Below are positions 38,345 through 47,248 of a DNA stretch of 64,000 nucleotides, one piece after another (positions within the stretch are counted from its first letter, which is position 1; each line of letters begins with the position of its first letter). Below the pieces are notes generated by a model. It worked only from the letters and a program-made list of their open reading frames with translations. It did no database searches and had not been told where the DNA came from. Location: assembly GCA_025928545.1 (NCBI GenBank), contig JAICJH010000008.1, forward strand, positions 62,001 to 126,000, given 5' to 3'. Both the position numbers and the translations under genes were made by a program. This DNA is from Bryobacteraceae bacterium (GTDB taxonomy: Bacteria > Acidobacteriota > Terriglobia > Bryobacterales > Bryobacteraceae).

Positions 38345-38433
38345 GAGGAGTTCGCAGCCGTTATGCGTCAATCGGCGATCGGATGCCCTGTCCGATTGCA
38401 TTTTCGTGAAGGCGCTCAACCGCACCGCTAAGC

Positions 38434-39216
38434 ATGGATTACAGACTCGAAGGAAAACAGGCTTTTGTCGCGGCAGGCGCCTACGGCATCGGCGAAGCGG
38501 TAGCGAATCTCCTCACTCAGGAAGGTGCCAGCGTCATTGTCGCGGATCGCGACGAGGAAGTCCTTCGGGAAAAGGCTTCGGCGTGGACCGGAGTCGTTGT
38601 CGCCGATCTGGCAACAGCAGGCGGTGTGAATGAGGCGCTCTCATATGCCCTGAAGACCTTTGGGAAAGCACCAGATATCCTGATTAACAATCTGGGCGTG
38701 GGCGATTCTTCTTCATTTGAAGATACGTCGGACGAGCGTTGGGCGAAGAGCATAGAAGTCAACCTCATGGGCTGCGTTCGGATCTGCCGGGGGTTGATTC
38801 CGGAAATGGCGAAGAACGGCGGCGCTTCTGTCGTCAATACCGGCTCGGATCTCGCCAAACAGCCCGAACCAACCCTGATGGATTACGGCGTCTGCAAATC
38901 CGGGCTTCTGTATCTGACCAAGGCGCTGGCTAAACAATACGCTCCGAATGTCAGGGTCAACGCGGTCCTCCCCGGACCGGTCTGGACCCGCATGTGGACG
39001 CGGCCCGGCGGCATTGTGGATCAATTAATCGGACATTATGGCGTGGCGGATCGCGACGCGGCGGTAAAACGGTTTCTGGAAGACCGGTACCTGCCCCTGG
39101 GTATCGGACAGCCGGAGGACGTGGCTCATGCCATTGTCTTTCTCGCATCGCCGCTGGCTAAATTCATCACCGGTTCAACTCTGGACATAGGCGGTACGCT
39201 GCGCGGACTGGTCTGA
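38434..39216 (+). CDS. Short-chain dehydrogenase/reductase (SDR1)
   Basis: Encodes 260 aa, a classical SDR length. The cofactor loop is AAGAYGIGEA at residues 13-22, an unusual form of the TGxxxGIG motif, in which Ala replaces the usual Thr. The NNLG stretch stands at 85-88 in place of NNAG, and the catalytic set is S138, Y151 and K155 (YGVCK). It ends ITGSTLDIGGTLRG. Cytoplasmic NAD(P)-dependent oxidation or reduction of a sugar, sugar acid or similar alcohol is expected. The second SDR begins 16 bp downstream after AGGAGA, so both form an operon. No strong ribosome site precedes this start. Confidence 0.88.
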   Translation: MDYRLEGKQAFVAAGAYGIGEAVANLLTQEGASVIVADRDEEVLREKASAWTGVVVADLATAGGVNEALSYALKTFGKAPDILINNLGVGDSSSFEDTSDERWAKSIEVNLMGCVRICRGLIPEMAKNGGASVVNTGSDLAKQPEPTLMDYGVCKSGLLYLTKALAKQYAPNVRVNAVLPGPVWTRMWTRPGGIVDQLIGHYGVADRDAAVKRFLEDRYLPLGIGQPEDVAHAIVFLASPLAKFITGSTLDIGGTLRGLV

Positions 39217-39232
39217 CGCAAACAGGAGATCT

Positions 39233-40012
39233 ATGAAAGACTATTCGAGTTTTGGACTTCAGGGAAAAACGGCGGTGGTCACCGGCGCCTCGCAGGGAAT
39301 CGGGAAAGCCATCGCGCTGGGGCTTGCGCAGGCCGGCGCAAACCTTGTGCTCGCCAAACATCCCCAGGGACGCCACGAGGAAATTAACCAGGTCAAAGCC
39401 GAAATTGAATCGTTGGGCCGCGAAGCCCTGATCGTCATCACTGACGTGGGCAAAGTGGATGACGTGCGGGCGATGATCGCAAAAGCCAAAGAGGTGTTTG
39501 GCACCGTAGATATTCTGGTCAACAACGCGGGATGGACCGGAAACTCGATGGCTCTCGATGTGACGGAAGAAGAATATGACAACACGATGTCGTCGTCTCT
39601 GAAAAGCGTCTACTTCGCTTGTCAGGCGGCTGCGCGGATCATGATTCCGCAGGGTGGAGGAAAGATCATCAACATCGGATCGAACTTCGGCGAGATCGCC
39701 TTTAAATCGCGTTCGGTTTACGCTGTTGCCAAAGCCGGCGTCCATCATATGAGCCGGGCGCTTTCACTCGAGTGGGCAAAAGATAAGGTGAACGTGAATG
39801 TAGTTGCTCCCTGCATCACCGAAACAGAGACCCGCAGAATTATTCTGGAGAAGCCCGGCTATAAGGAATGGGCGACTACAACTCAGATTCCCGCCGGACG
39901 CTGGAATCAACCGGAGGACCTTGTGGGAGCCGTTCTGTTTTTGTCGAGTTCGCTGTCGGATATGGTGGTTGGACACGTGTTGATGGTGGACGGTGGTTGG
40001 ACGCTCCACTAA
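39233..40012 (+). CDS. Short-chain dehydrogenase/reductase (SDR2)
   Basis: Encodes 259 aa. TGASQGIG at residues 17-24, NNAG at 97-100 and the catalytic S150, Y163 and K167 are intact. Loops such as KHPQGRHEE and the C-terminal VVGHVLMVDGGW resemble 2-deoxy-D-gluconate/gluconate 5-dehydrogenase-like SDRs (KduD-type), which act on keto-sugar acids; that substrate is a suggestion from family resemblance. AGGAGA 4 nt before the ATG supports the start. Second gene of the SDR1-SDR2 operon; 242 bp separate it from SDR3, which has its own promoter. Confidence 0.88.
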   Translation: MKDYSSFGLQGKTAVVTGASQGIGKAIALGLAQAGANLVLAKHPQGRHEEINQVKAEIESLGREALIVITDVGKVDDVRAMIAKAKEVFGTVDILVNNAGWTGNSMALDVTEEEYDNTMSSSLKSVYFACQAAARIMIPQGGGKIINIGSNFGEIAFKSRSVYAVAKAGVHHMSRALSLEWAKDKVNVNVVAPCITETETRRIILEKPGYKEWATTTQIPAGRWNQPEDLVGAVLFLSSSLSDMVVGHVLMVDGGWTLH

Positions 40013-40048
40013 CCTTTAATGACTTCGTTCAGGAGCTTCGTACCTTTG

Positions 40049-40119
40049 TTGACATGCGAAATACGCAAGGATACACTCGGTCTTGCGCAAAGATTGAATG
40101 AAAGTTGCGTAATGTGAAA
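40049..40119 (+). promoter_or_regulatory. Promoter with operator in the spacer, SDR3
   Basis: -35 TTGACA (40049-40054) and -10 TACACT (40072-40077) have a 17-bp spacer that is almost filled by the operator ATGCGAAATACGCAA (40054-40068, 13/15). Further sites follow at 40083 (TTGCGCAA, left arm only) and at 40105-40119 (TTGCGTAATGTGAAA, 13/15). Binding in the spacer would directly exclude RNA polymerase. The leader from here to 40254 has no other recognised feature. Confidence 0.7.
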
Positions 40120-40254
40120 TCGATCTTTCATTTGGTCCCCTACTTAACAATGGGCGGGGGCGCCTGATGGCAGTTGGTGTGCTTTTGTGCGAATCGCGTC
40201 GCGAACTCCCGTGATTGGACTGTTTGGCAGTTTAGAGTTGAGATAAGACAAACC

Positions 40255-41010
40255 ATGAGACTTAAGGGAAAGATTGCGCTCATTACGGGCGCCAGCCGCG
40301 GTATCGGACGCGGCATTGCTGAGATTTTCGCCGAGGAGGGTGCCGATGTAGCGGTCAATTATGTCTCGGCCGCCGCCAAGGCGGATGACGTGGCCGCCTA
40401 CGTTCGCAGTAAGGGCCGGCGCGCCATCACCGTTCCCGGCGACGTTGCCGTACGTGCCGATGTGGAATCGATGGTGGAAAGGACCTGGAAAGAACTCGGT
40501 CCTATTGACATTCTGGTGAACAATGCCGGCATTGAAACGATTGTGCCGTTTCTGGAATTGACCGACGACCAGTGGACGCGGCTGACGGATGTCAACCTGC
40601 GGGGACCGTGGCCCTGTTCGCAGGTGTATTGCGGACGCGCCATTGCGGAGGGCCGCAAAGGCTCAATCGTGCATATCGGCTCGATTCAGGCTGCCAAGGT
40701 CCTCCCTGGACGCACCCACTATGCGCCAACCAAGCTGGGCCTCGAGGCTCTCACGCGGAATATGTCAGCCGAGGTCACACCGCTCGGTATCCGGGTGAAT
40801 TGCGTCCACCCAGGTCTTATCGAGACGGATATGACGGACTGGGTAATGAAAAGCCCCGATCTGTTGCCCGGCATTCTGGCGCAGATCTCAGTGGGTCGGG
40901 CCGGACAGCCGCGCGAAGTCGGTACCGCGGTGGCCTATTTTTCGTCCGATGAGGCCAGCTATTTGACCGGGCAATCGATTCACGTGGACGGCGGCTGGGC
41001 AGGGAAGTAA
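40255..41010 (+). CDS. Short-chain dehydrogenase/reductase (SDR3)
   Basis: Encodes 251 aa from the ATG at 40255; the frame is open 27 codons further up, but the protein then starts canonically with MRLKGKIALITGASRGIG. TGASRGIG at 11-18, NNAG at 89-92 and catalytic S143, Y156 and K160 are present. The NYVSAAAKADD segment after the second strand suggests NADP preference by analogy with glucose-1-dehydrogenase-type SDRs. The third SDR in a row, but under its own strongly marked promoter. Convergent with the TIM-barrel gene, 6 bp away. The substrate is probably a sugar or sugar acid, by context only. Confidence 0.87.
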   Translation: MRLKGKIALITGASRGIGRGIAEIFAEEGADVAVNYVSAAAKADDVAAYVRSKGRRAITVPGDVAVRADVESMVERTWKELGPIDILVNNAGIETIVPFLELTDDQWTRLTDVNLRGPWPCSQVYCGRAIAEGRKGSIVHIGSIQAAKVLPGRTHYAPTKLGLEALTRNMSAEVTPLGIRVNCVHPGLIETDMTDWVMKSPDLLPGILAQISVGRAGQPREVGTAVAYFSSDEASYLTGQSIHVDGGWAGK

Positions 41011-41016
41011 CGCCGT

Positions 41017-41907
41017 TTACGAACGGAACGTATAGCCAAGTTTTTGCAGATAAGCCTTGCTGATCCGCGCGGTTTCAAGCGGCGTCATCGGCATTCCGGG
41101 TGACGGGTCCAGCTCCACCATGATCATCATGTCATTGCCTGTTTTTTCCAGCAGATTTACGATGGCAGGCACGTCGACTTTGCCCTGGCCAAGCGGACAA
41201 TATCCGAGGTAAGCGTTCCCGCCATTGAAATCCTTGAGATGAACGTGGCGGATAATAGCGCTGAAATCCTTCACGACCGCCACTGGATCCGAACCGCCCT
41301 TGGCAAGCTGGCCTACATCGGGTCCGAACTTCACGTACTTGGTATCCACCGCATTCAGGACCGCGTAAGTCTCTTCCCGCGATTCCACACAGGTCCCGGT
41401 ATGTTGATGCAACACGCCCACAAGCCCGACGTCCATCACTGCCTTGGCAATGTCGTTCAGGCTGGCAACGATATCCGCCTTGTGGTCCGCGAAATTGTAC
41501 TGGTTCCGCTGGACGGAATTCGGCCCGATAACCGCAATCGAGCCACCGCATTTTCGGATCAGTTTTGCCCAACCGACAATCTTGCTCACTTCGGCCTTCC
41601 GAATTGCCGGATCCGTCAGTGTCACGGGGCAGTAGGCCGAGCGGAGGCCGAGACCCGCGGCCTGGAGAACCTTATCTAACCCGCCCTTTGCCTCCCAGGC
41701 TTCGAGCACGTTGCCGAAGGATTCGTAGCCGTGATACCCGAGGCTGGCAACGTCTTTGATGGCCTGCTCGGCATCGGCAGGCTCAAAGCCCCAGGTGATC
41801 CCCGTGTGGCCTACCTTCAGACGCCTCGTCTGGGCACCTAATGTGACCGCGCCAAGACCGACTGTCGCAGCTTTCGCAAATTCCCGGCGATTGATCCGGA
41901 GGGACAT
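41017..41907 (-). CDS. Tat-exported sugar isomerase/epimerase-like TIM-barrel protein
   Basis: Encodes 296 aa. It starts with the Tat-type signal INRREFAKAATVGLGAVTLGA, then an AP-endonuclease-2/xylose-isomerase-like TIM barrel with metal-ligand-type residues in GVLHQHTGTCVES, FGPDVGQLAKGG, IRHVHLKDF and MIMVELD. The nearest functional group by resemblance is inosose dehydratase/hydroxypyruvate isomerase-like proteins, which are normally cytoplasmic; the export signal is the odd feature. AGGATCAGG precedes the ATG. It is monocistronic, downstream of receptor 5 on the same strand but beyond a strong hairpin. The substrate is unknown. Confidence 0.82.
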   Translation of the reverse strand: MSLRINRREFAKAATVGLGAVTLGAQTRRLKVGHTGITWGFEPADAEQAIKDVASLGYHGYESFGNVLEAWEAKGGLDKVLQAAGLGLRSAYCPVTLTDPAIRKAEVSKIVGWAKLIRKCGGSIAVIGPNSVQRNQYNFADHKADIVASLNDIAKAVMDVGLVGVLHQHTGTCVESREETYAVLNAVDTKYVKFGPDVGQLAKGGSDPVAVVKDFSAIIRHVHLKDFNGGNAYLGYCPLGQGKVDVPAIVNLLEKTGNDMMIMVELDPSPGMPMTPLETARISKAYLQKLGYTFRS

Positions 41908-42011
41908 TTATTCCTGATCCTTTCAGTCACCACCGAGCATATCGCAAACGGTGCCGCAATTTGCTCCGGCGGTATCCAGCGCCGAAAACATCTCTCGATC
42001 TGAAACTCTGA

Positions 42012-42042
42012 GCGGGAGTGGCGGAACTCCCGCCACTCCCGC
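42012..42042 (-). terminator. Perfect 13-bp hairpin after receptor 5
   Basis: GCGGGAGTGGCGG (42012-42024), a 5-nt loop and CCGCCACTCCCGC (42030-42042) form a perfect stem 9 nt past the receptor 5 stop. No T-tract follows on the minus strand. It is the likely transcript end, separating the receptor from the TIM-barrel gene. The rest of 41908-42011 holds only scattered GCAA/TTGC words without the 21-bp phasing. Confidence 0.6.
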
Positions 42043-42051
42043 CAAAACTTA

Positions 42052-45000
42052 TCAGAACTCGAAACGCAGGGTAAGAACCTGCTGCCGCGGGTTCAATGCA
42101 TTTGTAAACTGACCGGTCGTCGTATTTGTATTGGCGCCGGCGGCGTTAAAGGAATAAGTTGAACCGATACTGCTGAACTCGGTGTGGTTGAAGACATTGA
42201 ATGCCTGCCACTTGATTCTAATGACGCGTTTCTCTCCCAGCGGAATAGACTTGTCGAGGGCCATATCGAAGTTAACTGTAGTCGGTTGGTGAAAAATCCC
42301 AAGTCCCGTGGTTCCAAATGAGCCATACTGGGCCATAGCAAAGGCGGCAGTGTTGAAATTGGAGTAGAAGCCCTGTGTGAAAGCCCGCGGATCCCCAACC
42401 TCCTGGCATCGGGCCGTCATACCCGTCAGGGTAGGATCGTTAGCCGGAAACGCGGCCGTCGAGGAACAGCTTGGCGAGAATGGGGCCCCGGACGATGCGC
42501 TGGTGATGCCGGAAAGCGTCCATCTTCCGAACACACCGTCGAGCAGCTTTTGTTTCGTGAAACTCGGGAGAACGTACGAATAGTTGACTGACAGAACTTG
42601 GCGGCGGTCGGTGCCGGTGGGCCCATAGTAGTACTGTCTTCTGTTGGGAAGAGTCACGGTTTGACCAAGAGCAGTCGTGATCGGCTTCCCGGTGTGATAT
42701 GGATCGGAGCCGTTGGTTCCGAGAGCCTTCGAGAAGGTGTAGGATGCGCCAAAGAACAGTCCGTGAGACAGCCTGCGCTGGCCGGAAAGCGACAGCCCAT
42801 GGTAGTTCAGGTCGGACAGATCGTCGGTAGCGTAACCGATCGTTCCCATGCCAGGGTACGGGCTGCGGATGAAATTCTGGTTGATCTCACTTCCGTTGAA
42901 CACGTTCGCCGGGTTCGCAAATGCCTGGTAGGGAATCGTGTTTATGTTGTTCGAGCCGCCGCCATTTGTGAATCCGCCTTCAGGAGCGTGCCGGTCGAAA
43001 TTGCCGACATACGCAAGCTGCATGACTGTGTGGAAACCAAGCTGCCGCTGGACCGAAAAATTGACGCTATACAGACGTTGGGAAGGCATGTTCGGCGAGA
43101 AGGTAGTGCCGTTGGTGGGCGAAAGAACCTGCGCGGAAGTTCCGAGGCTGGACAAACTGGCAACCTGTCCGTAAAGCACCTGCGGCGTGAAAACAACAGG
43201 CGCCGACCCGATACCCGGAATCTGGATACCTGTGCGGTTAAAAAACACACCAGCCGAGGCGCGAATCGAAGTCTTGCCATCGCCTCTGGGATCCCAGGCT
43301 AAACCAAGACGCGGCGCATAGTTCATATAGGGATATGACCAGTAAGCTCCTGACTCGTTGTAGTGCATTCCGTTGACGATATTGCCGGAGCCAGGCACGA
43401 CCGTCCCCTGAAGCGCATAAAACGTTTGGGAATTGTTCAGAGGGTTGATGGCGACCAGGTTAGCCGTGGAACAGGTTCCTGTAGACGAAAGAGCAACCTT
43501 GCAACCTGGGCGATAAAGTGCGGCGGCGTTCGAGGTTGAATAGAGATTGGGGAAAAAATTCGCCGATGTTTTGGATTGGTCGAACGGAGCCCCCATGTGG
43601 TCGAGGCGCAGACCCATTTCCACGGTCAGTCTCTTGGATAAACGCCAGCTATCCTGCACGTAGAAATCCACCGTATACTGCCAGCTCTGCGGAATGATGC
43701 GGTTGGTCGACTGAGTATAAGTCTGGTAGTTCCCCAGCAGCGCGTTGGCATAACCATTGCCGGAATCCAGCGGGTTACTGGTTGTGCTGGCGAAGTTATA
43801 AGCGCCCATGTACTGGCCGCCCTGGAGGGGTTCCGATTTGTGGTCCTGCTGAATAAGGAAGCCGAATTTGAATGTATGGCTCTTGTAGATCTTGGTGAGG
43901 TCCTCATTGCCCGCGTTGCTGTAACCACGGTTGTTGTACGGAATCAGGCCGCCCTGCCCGCCGGCTCCGGGATTAAAGTTGGTTTGACCAACGGTGTTGC
44001 CTCCGCCGAATGTCTCCGCAGGCAGAAAAGGCTGATACAAAGGGAGCGTGGCCGGAAGCTCGTTGCCGCCATAAGTTGTTCCAGTCGTCGGAATGGGGAA
44101 CAGTGTGGGCGGGTTGAAAGTGGCTGTTCGGTAATAGAGTGAGTCGGGGCCTTCCGGATGGCGCCAGCCATAACGCTGCGTCCCATGATTCACGCCCGTT
44201 TCGCTGATCATCGAAGGCGAGATCGTCCACGTGGCGTGCCCGGCCTCATTCGACTCGGGAACGAAGTTCAAATTCGCTCCAATTCCGGCCGATACCGTGT
44301 TAACGTTTTCGAGGTCATCCCGGTCGACTCCGTGGCGGTAAAACATGACCAGTTTCTTGGTCAGGTTTGCGTCAAATCTCCCGATCGTATCGCTGTGGTG
44401 GTGGTAACCATTCCCGGTGAAAATGGCATTCGCAGTGTACTGCTGTCCTGGCGCAGGGTTGACGTAACCATTCGGCAGTTTCAACTGGTTAATCATGGCC
44501 AGTCCCAGGGGTGTAATAAGAGACGGGGCAATAACATTGCCTGAAAACTGCACGCCCGTCGACGGGTTTATGACAGGAATGACGGTACCATTCGAGGCCC
44601 TCGACTGAGAGAAGTCACCCGCGCGCTCCAGCGTCGTCGGCTCATTCACGGTTTGAGTCGTGGCCGGAGTTTTTGTATGCGCGAACTCCTGGGTGAAGAA
44701 GAAGAAAAATTTGTTCTTGAACCTGCTGGCTTTCGGTAAATAGACGGGGCCACCGACACTGTACCCCAGAACCATGTAGCGGTAAATCGGCCGTGTAATG
44801 TTGCTGCGATTGTTGAAGAAGCTGTTCGCGTTCAGGTCTTCGTTGCGATGATCCCAATGGCCTGTGCCATGCAATGCAAGTGTGCCGCTCTTGGTTGTGA
44901 AATTGATAATCCCGCCGGCGTTTCTCCCGAATTCGGCCTGAAAACCGGCTGTCGAGACACGAATTTCCGCGATGGCATCGGGATTCGGATTAACGTACGT

Positions 45001-45621
45001 GTCCGTTCTCGCGTCGTCGTCATTCGCCATGCCATCGAGCAGGTGCGATTGCTGTGAGGCCGCCAAACCGTTAATCACAATCCCCGTCATGGAATTCCAC
45101 GATTCCATGTCGCGGCTGGTGGTGGTGTCGATGACGCCCGGGAGCAGGTCGATCAACTGGAACGGATCGCGCCCCTTGAGTCCGATGTCCGTGAGTGCCG
45201 AACTGTCGATCGTTTGACCAAGGTCGGAAGTAGACGTATTCACCGGCGTCACTTCGGCAGTGACATTTACCGTCTCCGTCACCGCGCCAATCTGGAAAAC
45301 CAACATTCCCAGATTGCGTTTTTCCGTAGCGGAAAGCGCAATATTATCGAGCTGCAGGTTCTTAAAACCCTTTGCCTCGACCGCAACCGAGTATGTGCCG
45401 GGCAGTAGGTCCGGAAACTGGAATGTACCGTCATTGCCGGAAGCGCCGGTTCGTGCAGTCCCGGTTTCATGGTAGGTCACGGTGATCTTCGCGCCGACGA
45501 CTGCCGAGCGAGCGGGATCGACCACGGTTCCAAGCAGCGTACCCGTCGTGCCCTGGGCGAACGCGTTCGCCGAAGCCGCAAGTAAAAGAGCAAAAACGAT
45601 GGATAACTTTACGAGTCTCAT
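42052..45621 (-). CDS. TonB-dependent receptor, Oar-like (receptor 5)
   Basis: Encodes 1189 aa from the ATG at 45621, which follows AAGGCAGGG and opens with a signal peptide (MRLVKLSIVFALLLAASANA); the frame extends 18 codons upstream without support. Carboxypeptidase-regulatory-like domain at about 25-110 (GTLLGTVVDPARSAVVGAKI), plug at about 120-240 with DIGLKGRDPFQLIDLLPGV and a barrel ending in VLTLRFEF. The GLKGRDP box groups it with receptor 4. It is divergent from the hexuronate-type MFS gene, suggesting outer- and inner-membrane steps for related substrates, and its promoter carries the shared operator. Confidence 0.9.
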   Translation of the reverse strand: MRLVKLSIVFALLLAASANAFAQGTTGTLLGTVVDPARSAVVGAKITVTYHETGTARTGASGNDGTFQFPDLLPGTYSVAVEAKGFKNLQLDNIALSATEKRNLGMLVFQIGAVTETVNVTAEVTPVNTSTSDLGQTIDSSALTDIGLKGRDPFQLIDLLPGVIDTTTSRDMESWNSMTGIVINGLAASQQSHLLDGMANDDDARTDTYVNPNPDAIAEIRVSTAGFQAEFGRNAGGIINFTTKSGTLALHGTGHWDHRNEDLNANSFFNNRSNITRPIYRYMVLGYSVGGPVYLPKASRFKNKFFFFFTQEFAHTKTPATTQTVNEPTTLERAGDFSQSRASNGTVIPVINPSTGVQFSGNVIAPSLITPLGLAMINQLKLPNGYVNPAPGQQYTANAIFTGNGYHHHSDTIGRFDANLTKKLVMFYRHGVDRDDLENVNTVSAGIGANLNFVPESNEAGHATWTISPSMISETGVNHGTQRYGWRHPEGPDSLYYRTATFNPPTLFPIPTTGTTYGGNELPATLPLYQPFLPAETFGGGNTVGQTNFNPGAGGQGGLIPYNNRGYSNAGNEDLTKIYKSHTFKFGFLIQQDHKSEPLQGGQYMGAYNFASTTSNPLDSGNGYANALLGNYQTYTQSTNRIIPQSWQYTVDFYVQDSWRLSKRLTVEMGLRLDHMGAPFDQSKTSANFFPNLYSTSNAAALYRPGCKVALSSTGTCSTANLVAINPLNNSQTFYALQGTVVPGSGNIVNGMHYNESGAYWSYPYMNYAPRLGLAWDPRGDGKTSIRASAGVFFNRTGIQIPGIGSAPVVFTPQVLYGQVASLSSLGTSAQVLSPTNGTTFSPNMPSQRLYSVNFSVQRQLGFHTVMQLAYVGNFDRHAPEGGFTNGGGSNNINTIPYQAFANPANVFNGSEINQNFIRSPYPGMGTIGYATDDLSDLNYHGLSLSGQRRLSHGLFFGASYTFSKALGTNGSDPYHTGKPITTALGQTVTLPNRRQYYYGPTGTDRRQVLSVNYSYVLPSFTKQKLLDGVFGRWTLSGITSASSGAPFSPSCSSTAAFPANDPTLTGMTARCQEVGDPRAFTQGFYSNFNTAAFAMAQYGSFGTTGLGIFHQPTTVNFDMALDKSIPLGEKRVIRIKWQAFNVFNHTEFSSIGSTYSFNAAGANTNTTTGQFTNALNPRQQVLTLRFEF

Positions 45622-45667
45622 AACACCCTGCCTTTTCTGTGGCGTCCCACATTTCTGTGTTTGGTCA

Positions 45668-45736
45668 TTGCGCAATACCCAACAACACCTTCAGGATAAG
45701 CAAAGGGAGAATATCAAACTCGGTAATCAAAGGCAA
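45668..45736 (-). promoter_or_regulatory. Promoter and operator of receptor 5
   Basis: On the minus strand, -35 TTGCCT (45736-45731) and -10 TATTCT (45713-45708) have a 17-bp spacer. On the plus strand the operator reads TTGCGCAATACCCAA (45668-45682, 13/15). A second unit with a perfect GCAA arm, CTTCAGGATAAGCAA, lies at 45689-45703, exactly 21 bp away. Both are downstream of the -10. Confidence 0.65.
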
Positions 45737-45967
45737 GTCTTTAACATGGTTCCGGTTTTAAACAGGTCTTTTAAACGAACTGCTTTTGTAAAAGCGGCTG
45801 GTACACAGGCGGCATATCGGGAGAATTCTGCCGGCAGTCACTTCACGCCAGTCGCCTGGGCACATTGCGCCTTGCCGGAAATGCAAAATCTCCCCTGGGA
45901 AGCGTGGCTCCATGTAAACTATAAACCTGTCAGCGCCGGTAACTGTCAGACCGCTCCGCCCGAACCT
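45737..45967 (+). other. Leader of the MFS-xylosidase operon
   Basis: No gene is seen. Two partial operator words occur (TTGCGC at 45865 and TTGCCGGAAATGCAA at 45872-45886), but they are 7 bp apart rather than 21, so they are not called. TATAAA at 45920-45925 could be a -10 but lacks a good -35. Confidence 0.3.
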
Positions 45968-47236
45968 ATGTCCCACACACGAATCCCGAAACTGCGCTGG
46001 TGGATGATTTCGCTCATCATGCTCGGCGCGACTATCAATTACCTGACGCGGTCCACTTTGTCCGTTGCCGCGCCAACGCTGCTCAAGCAATTGCATATTG
46101 GTCCGCAGCAATATTCCTGGATCAACGCAACCTTTCAGGGCGCCATCATGTTGCAGCCGGTCTGCGGTTTCGTCCTGGACCGTCTCGGTTTGAGAGCGGG
46201 CTATGCAATTTTCGCAATCGCCTGGTCTGTCATCAGCATGTCCCACGCCTTTGCCGGAAGCTGGCAGGCGCTGGCTTCACTTCGCGGCCTGCTGGGGCTG
46301 GCGGAAGGTTCGGCGAACCCCGCGGGCATGAAGGCAACTTCAGAGTGGTTCCCCGCCAAAGAGCGTGGTTTCGCCGGCGGCATCTACAATATCGGCGCCT
46401 CGGTCGGATCCATGTTGGCGCCGCCGCTGGTCGCGTGGGCCATTCTTTTCTACAACTGGCAATTCGCTTTCGTGATCACGGGCGCGTTAGGCCTCTTCTG
46501 GGTCATACTCTGGCTTCGCTTCTATCACTCGCCCGCCAAGCATCCGCTGCTGAGCAAAGACGAGCGTGACTACATTGTCAGCGGACAGGAAGCCGCTCTC
46601 GCCGCGAAAACCAAGCCTTCGATCCTTACGATCGCTCGGCAGAGAAACTTCTGGGGAATCGCGCTGCCACGGTTTCTGGCGGACCCCACCTGGGGCACGC
46701 TCACAGTCTGGCTCCCTCTTTATCTCTCCAGCGTGCGCCACATGAATCTGAAACAGATCGCGCTCACGGCGTGGCTTCCGTTTCTCGCCGCGGATATCGG
46801 TTGCCTGTTCGGCGGTTTCCTGAGCCATCAGTTCCAGCGTCGCGGACTCACGCTCATCAACGCACGGCGCTCCGCGTTTACGTGTGGGGCAATCATTATG
46901 ACCGGGGTGGCTTTTGTTGGTTTCGTGGAGAATCCGTACAGCGCGCTCGCTCTGCTCTGCGTCGCAGGTTTCGCGCACCAGACACTGTCTGTCACCGTCA
47001 TCACGATGTCGTCCGATCTGTTCCCGAGCAGTGAAGTCGCTACTGTTGCGGGCATGGCCGGTGTGTTCGGCAACCTCGGTCTGCTGTTGTTTTCACTTGC
47101 CATCGGCGGTCTGGTAACCACCGTGGGCTACTCGCCGTTTTTCGTCTGCCTGGGGGTGCTGGATCTGATCGGAGCCGTGCTTCTGTGGACCATCGTCAAA
47201 GACCCCGCTTCCGCCAGTTCGGAGCGGCCGAACTGA
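45968..47236 (+). CDS. MFS transporter, hexuronate (ExuT)/anion:cation symporter type
   Basis: Encodes 422 aa from the ATG at 45968; a far longer open frame upstream lies in intergenic sequence and is rejected. Twelve hydrophobic helices are apparent, with MFS motifs such as GFVLDRLGLRAGYAIFA and the ACS-family signature region LLGLAEGSANPAGMKATSEWFP followed by RGFAGGIYNIGASVGSMLAPP. ACS members import hexuronates, galactonate or other organic anions by proton symport across the inner membrane. The GH43 xylosidase gene follows by 12 bp. Together with receptor 5, this suggests uptake of plant-derived glycuronides or aldonates. Substrate inferred from family only. Confidence 0.87.
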   Translation: MSHTRIPKLRWWMISLIMLGATINYLTRSTLSVAAPTLLKQLHIGPQQYSWINATFQGAIMLQPVCGFVLDRLGLRAGYAIFAIAWSVISMSHAFAGSWQALASLRGLLGLAEGSANPAGMKATSEWFPAKERGFAGGIYNIGASVGSMLAPPLVAWAILFYNWQFAFVITGALGLFWVILWLRFYHSPAKHPLLSKDERDYIVSGQEAALAAKTKPSILTIARQRNFWGIALPRFLADPTWGTLTVWLPLYLSSVRHMNLKQIALTAWLPFLAADIGCLFGGFLSHQFQRRGLTLINARRSAFTCGAIIMTGVAFVGFVENPYSALALLCVAGFAHQTLSVTVITMSSDLFPSSEVATVAGMAGVFGNLGLLLFSLAIGGLVTTVGYSPFFVCLGVLDLIGAVLLWTIVKDPASASSERPN

Positions 47237-47248
47237 AAGGTCCTGCCG

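Noticed and set aside
41930-41970. GCAA and TTGC words upstream of the TIM-barrel gene
   Set aside because: Right arms are present, but spacing is 12 bp and left arms are poor.
45865-45886. TTGCGC and TTGCCGGAAATGCAA before the MFS gene as a shared operator
   Set aside because: Only the arms match, the units are 7 bp apart rather than 21, and no promoter fits; it may be chance.
45482-45967. N-terminal extension of the MFS frame by 162 codons
   Set aside because: It runs through the receptor 5 start and promoter, and the extra residues have no transporter character.
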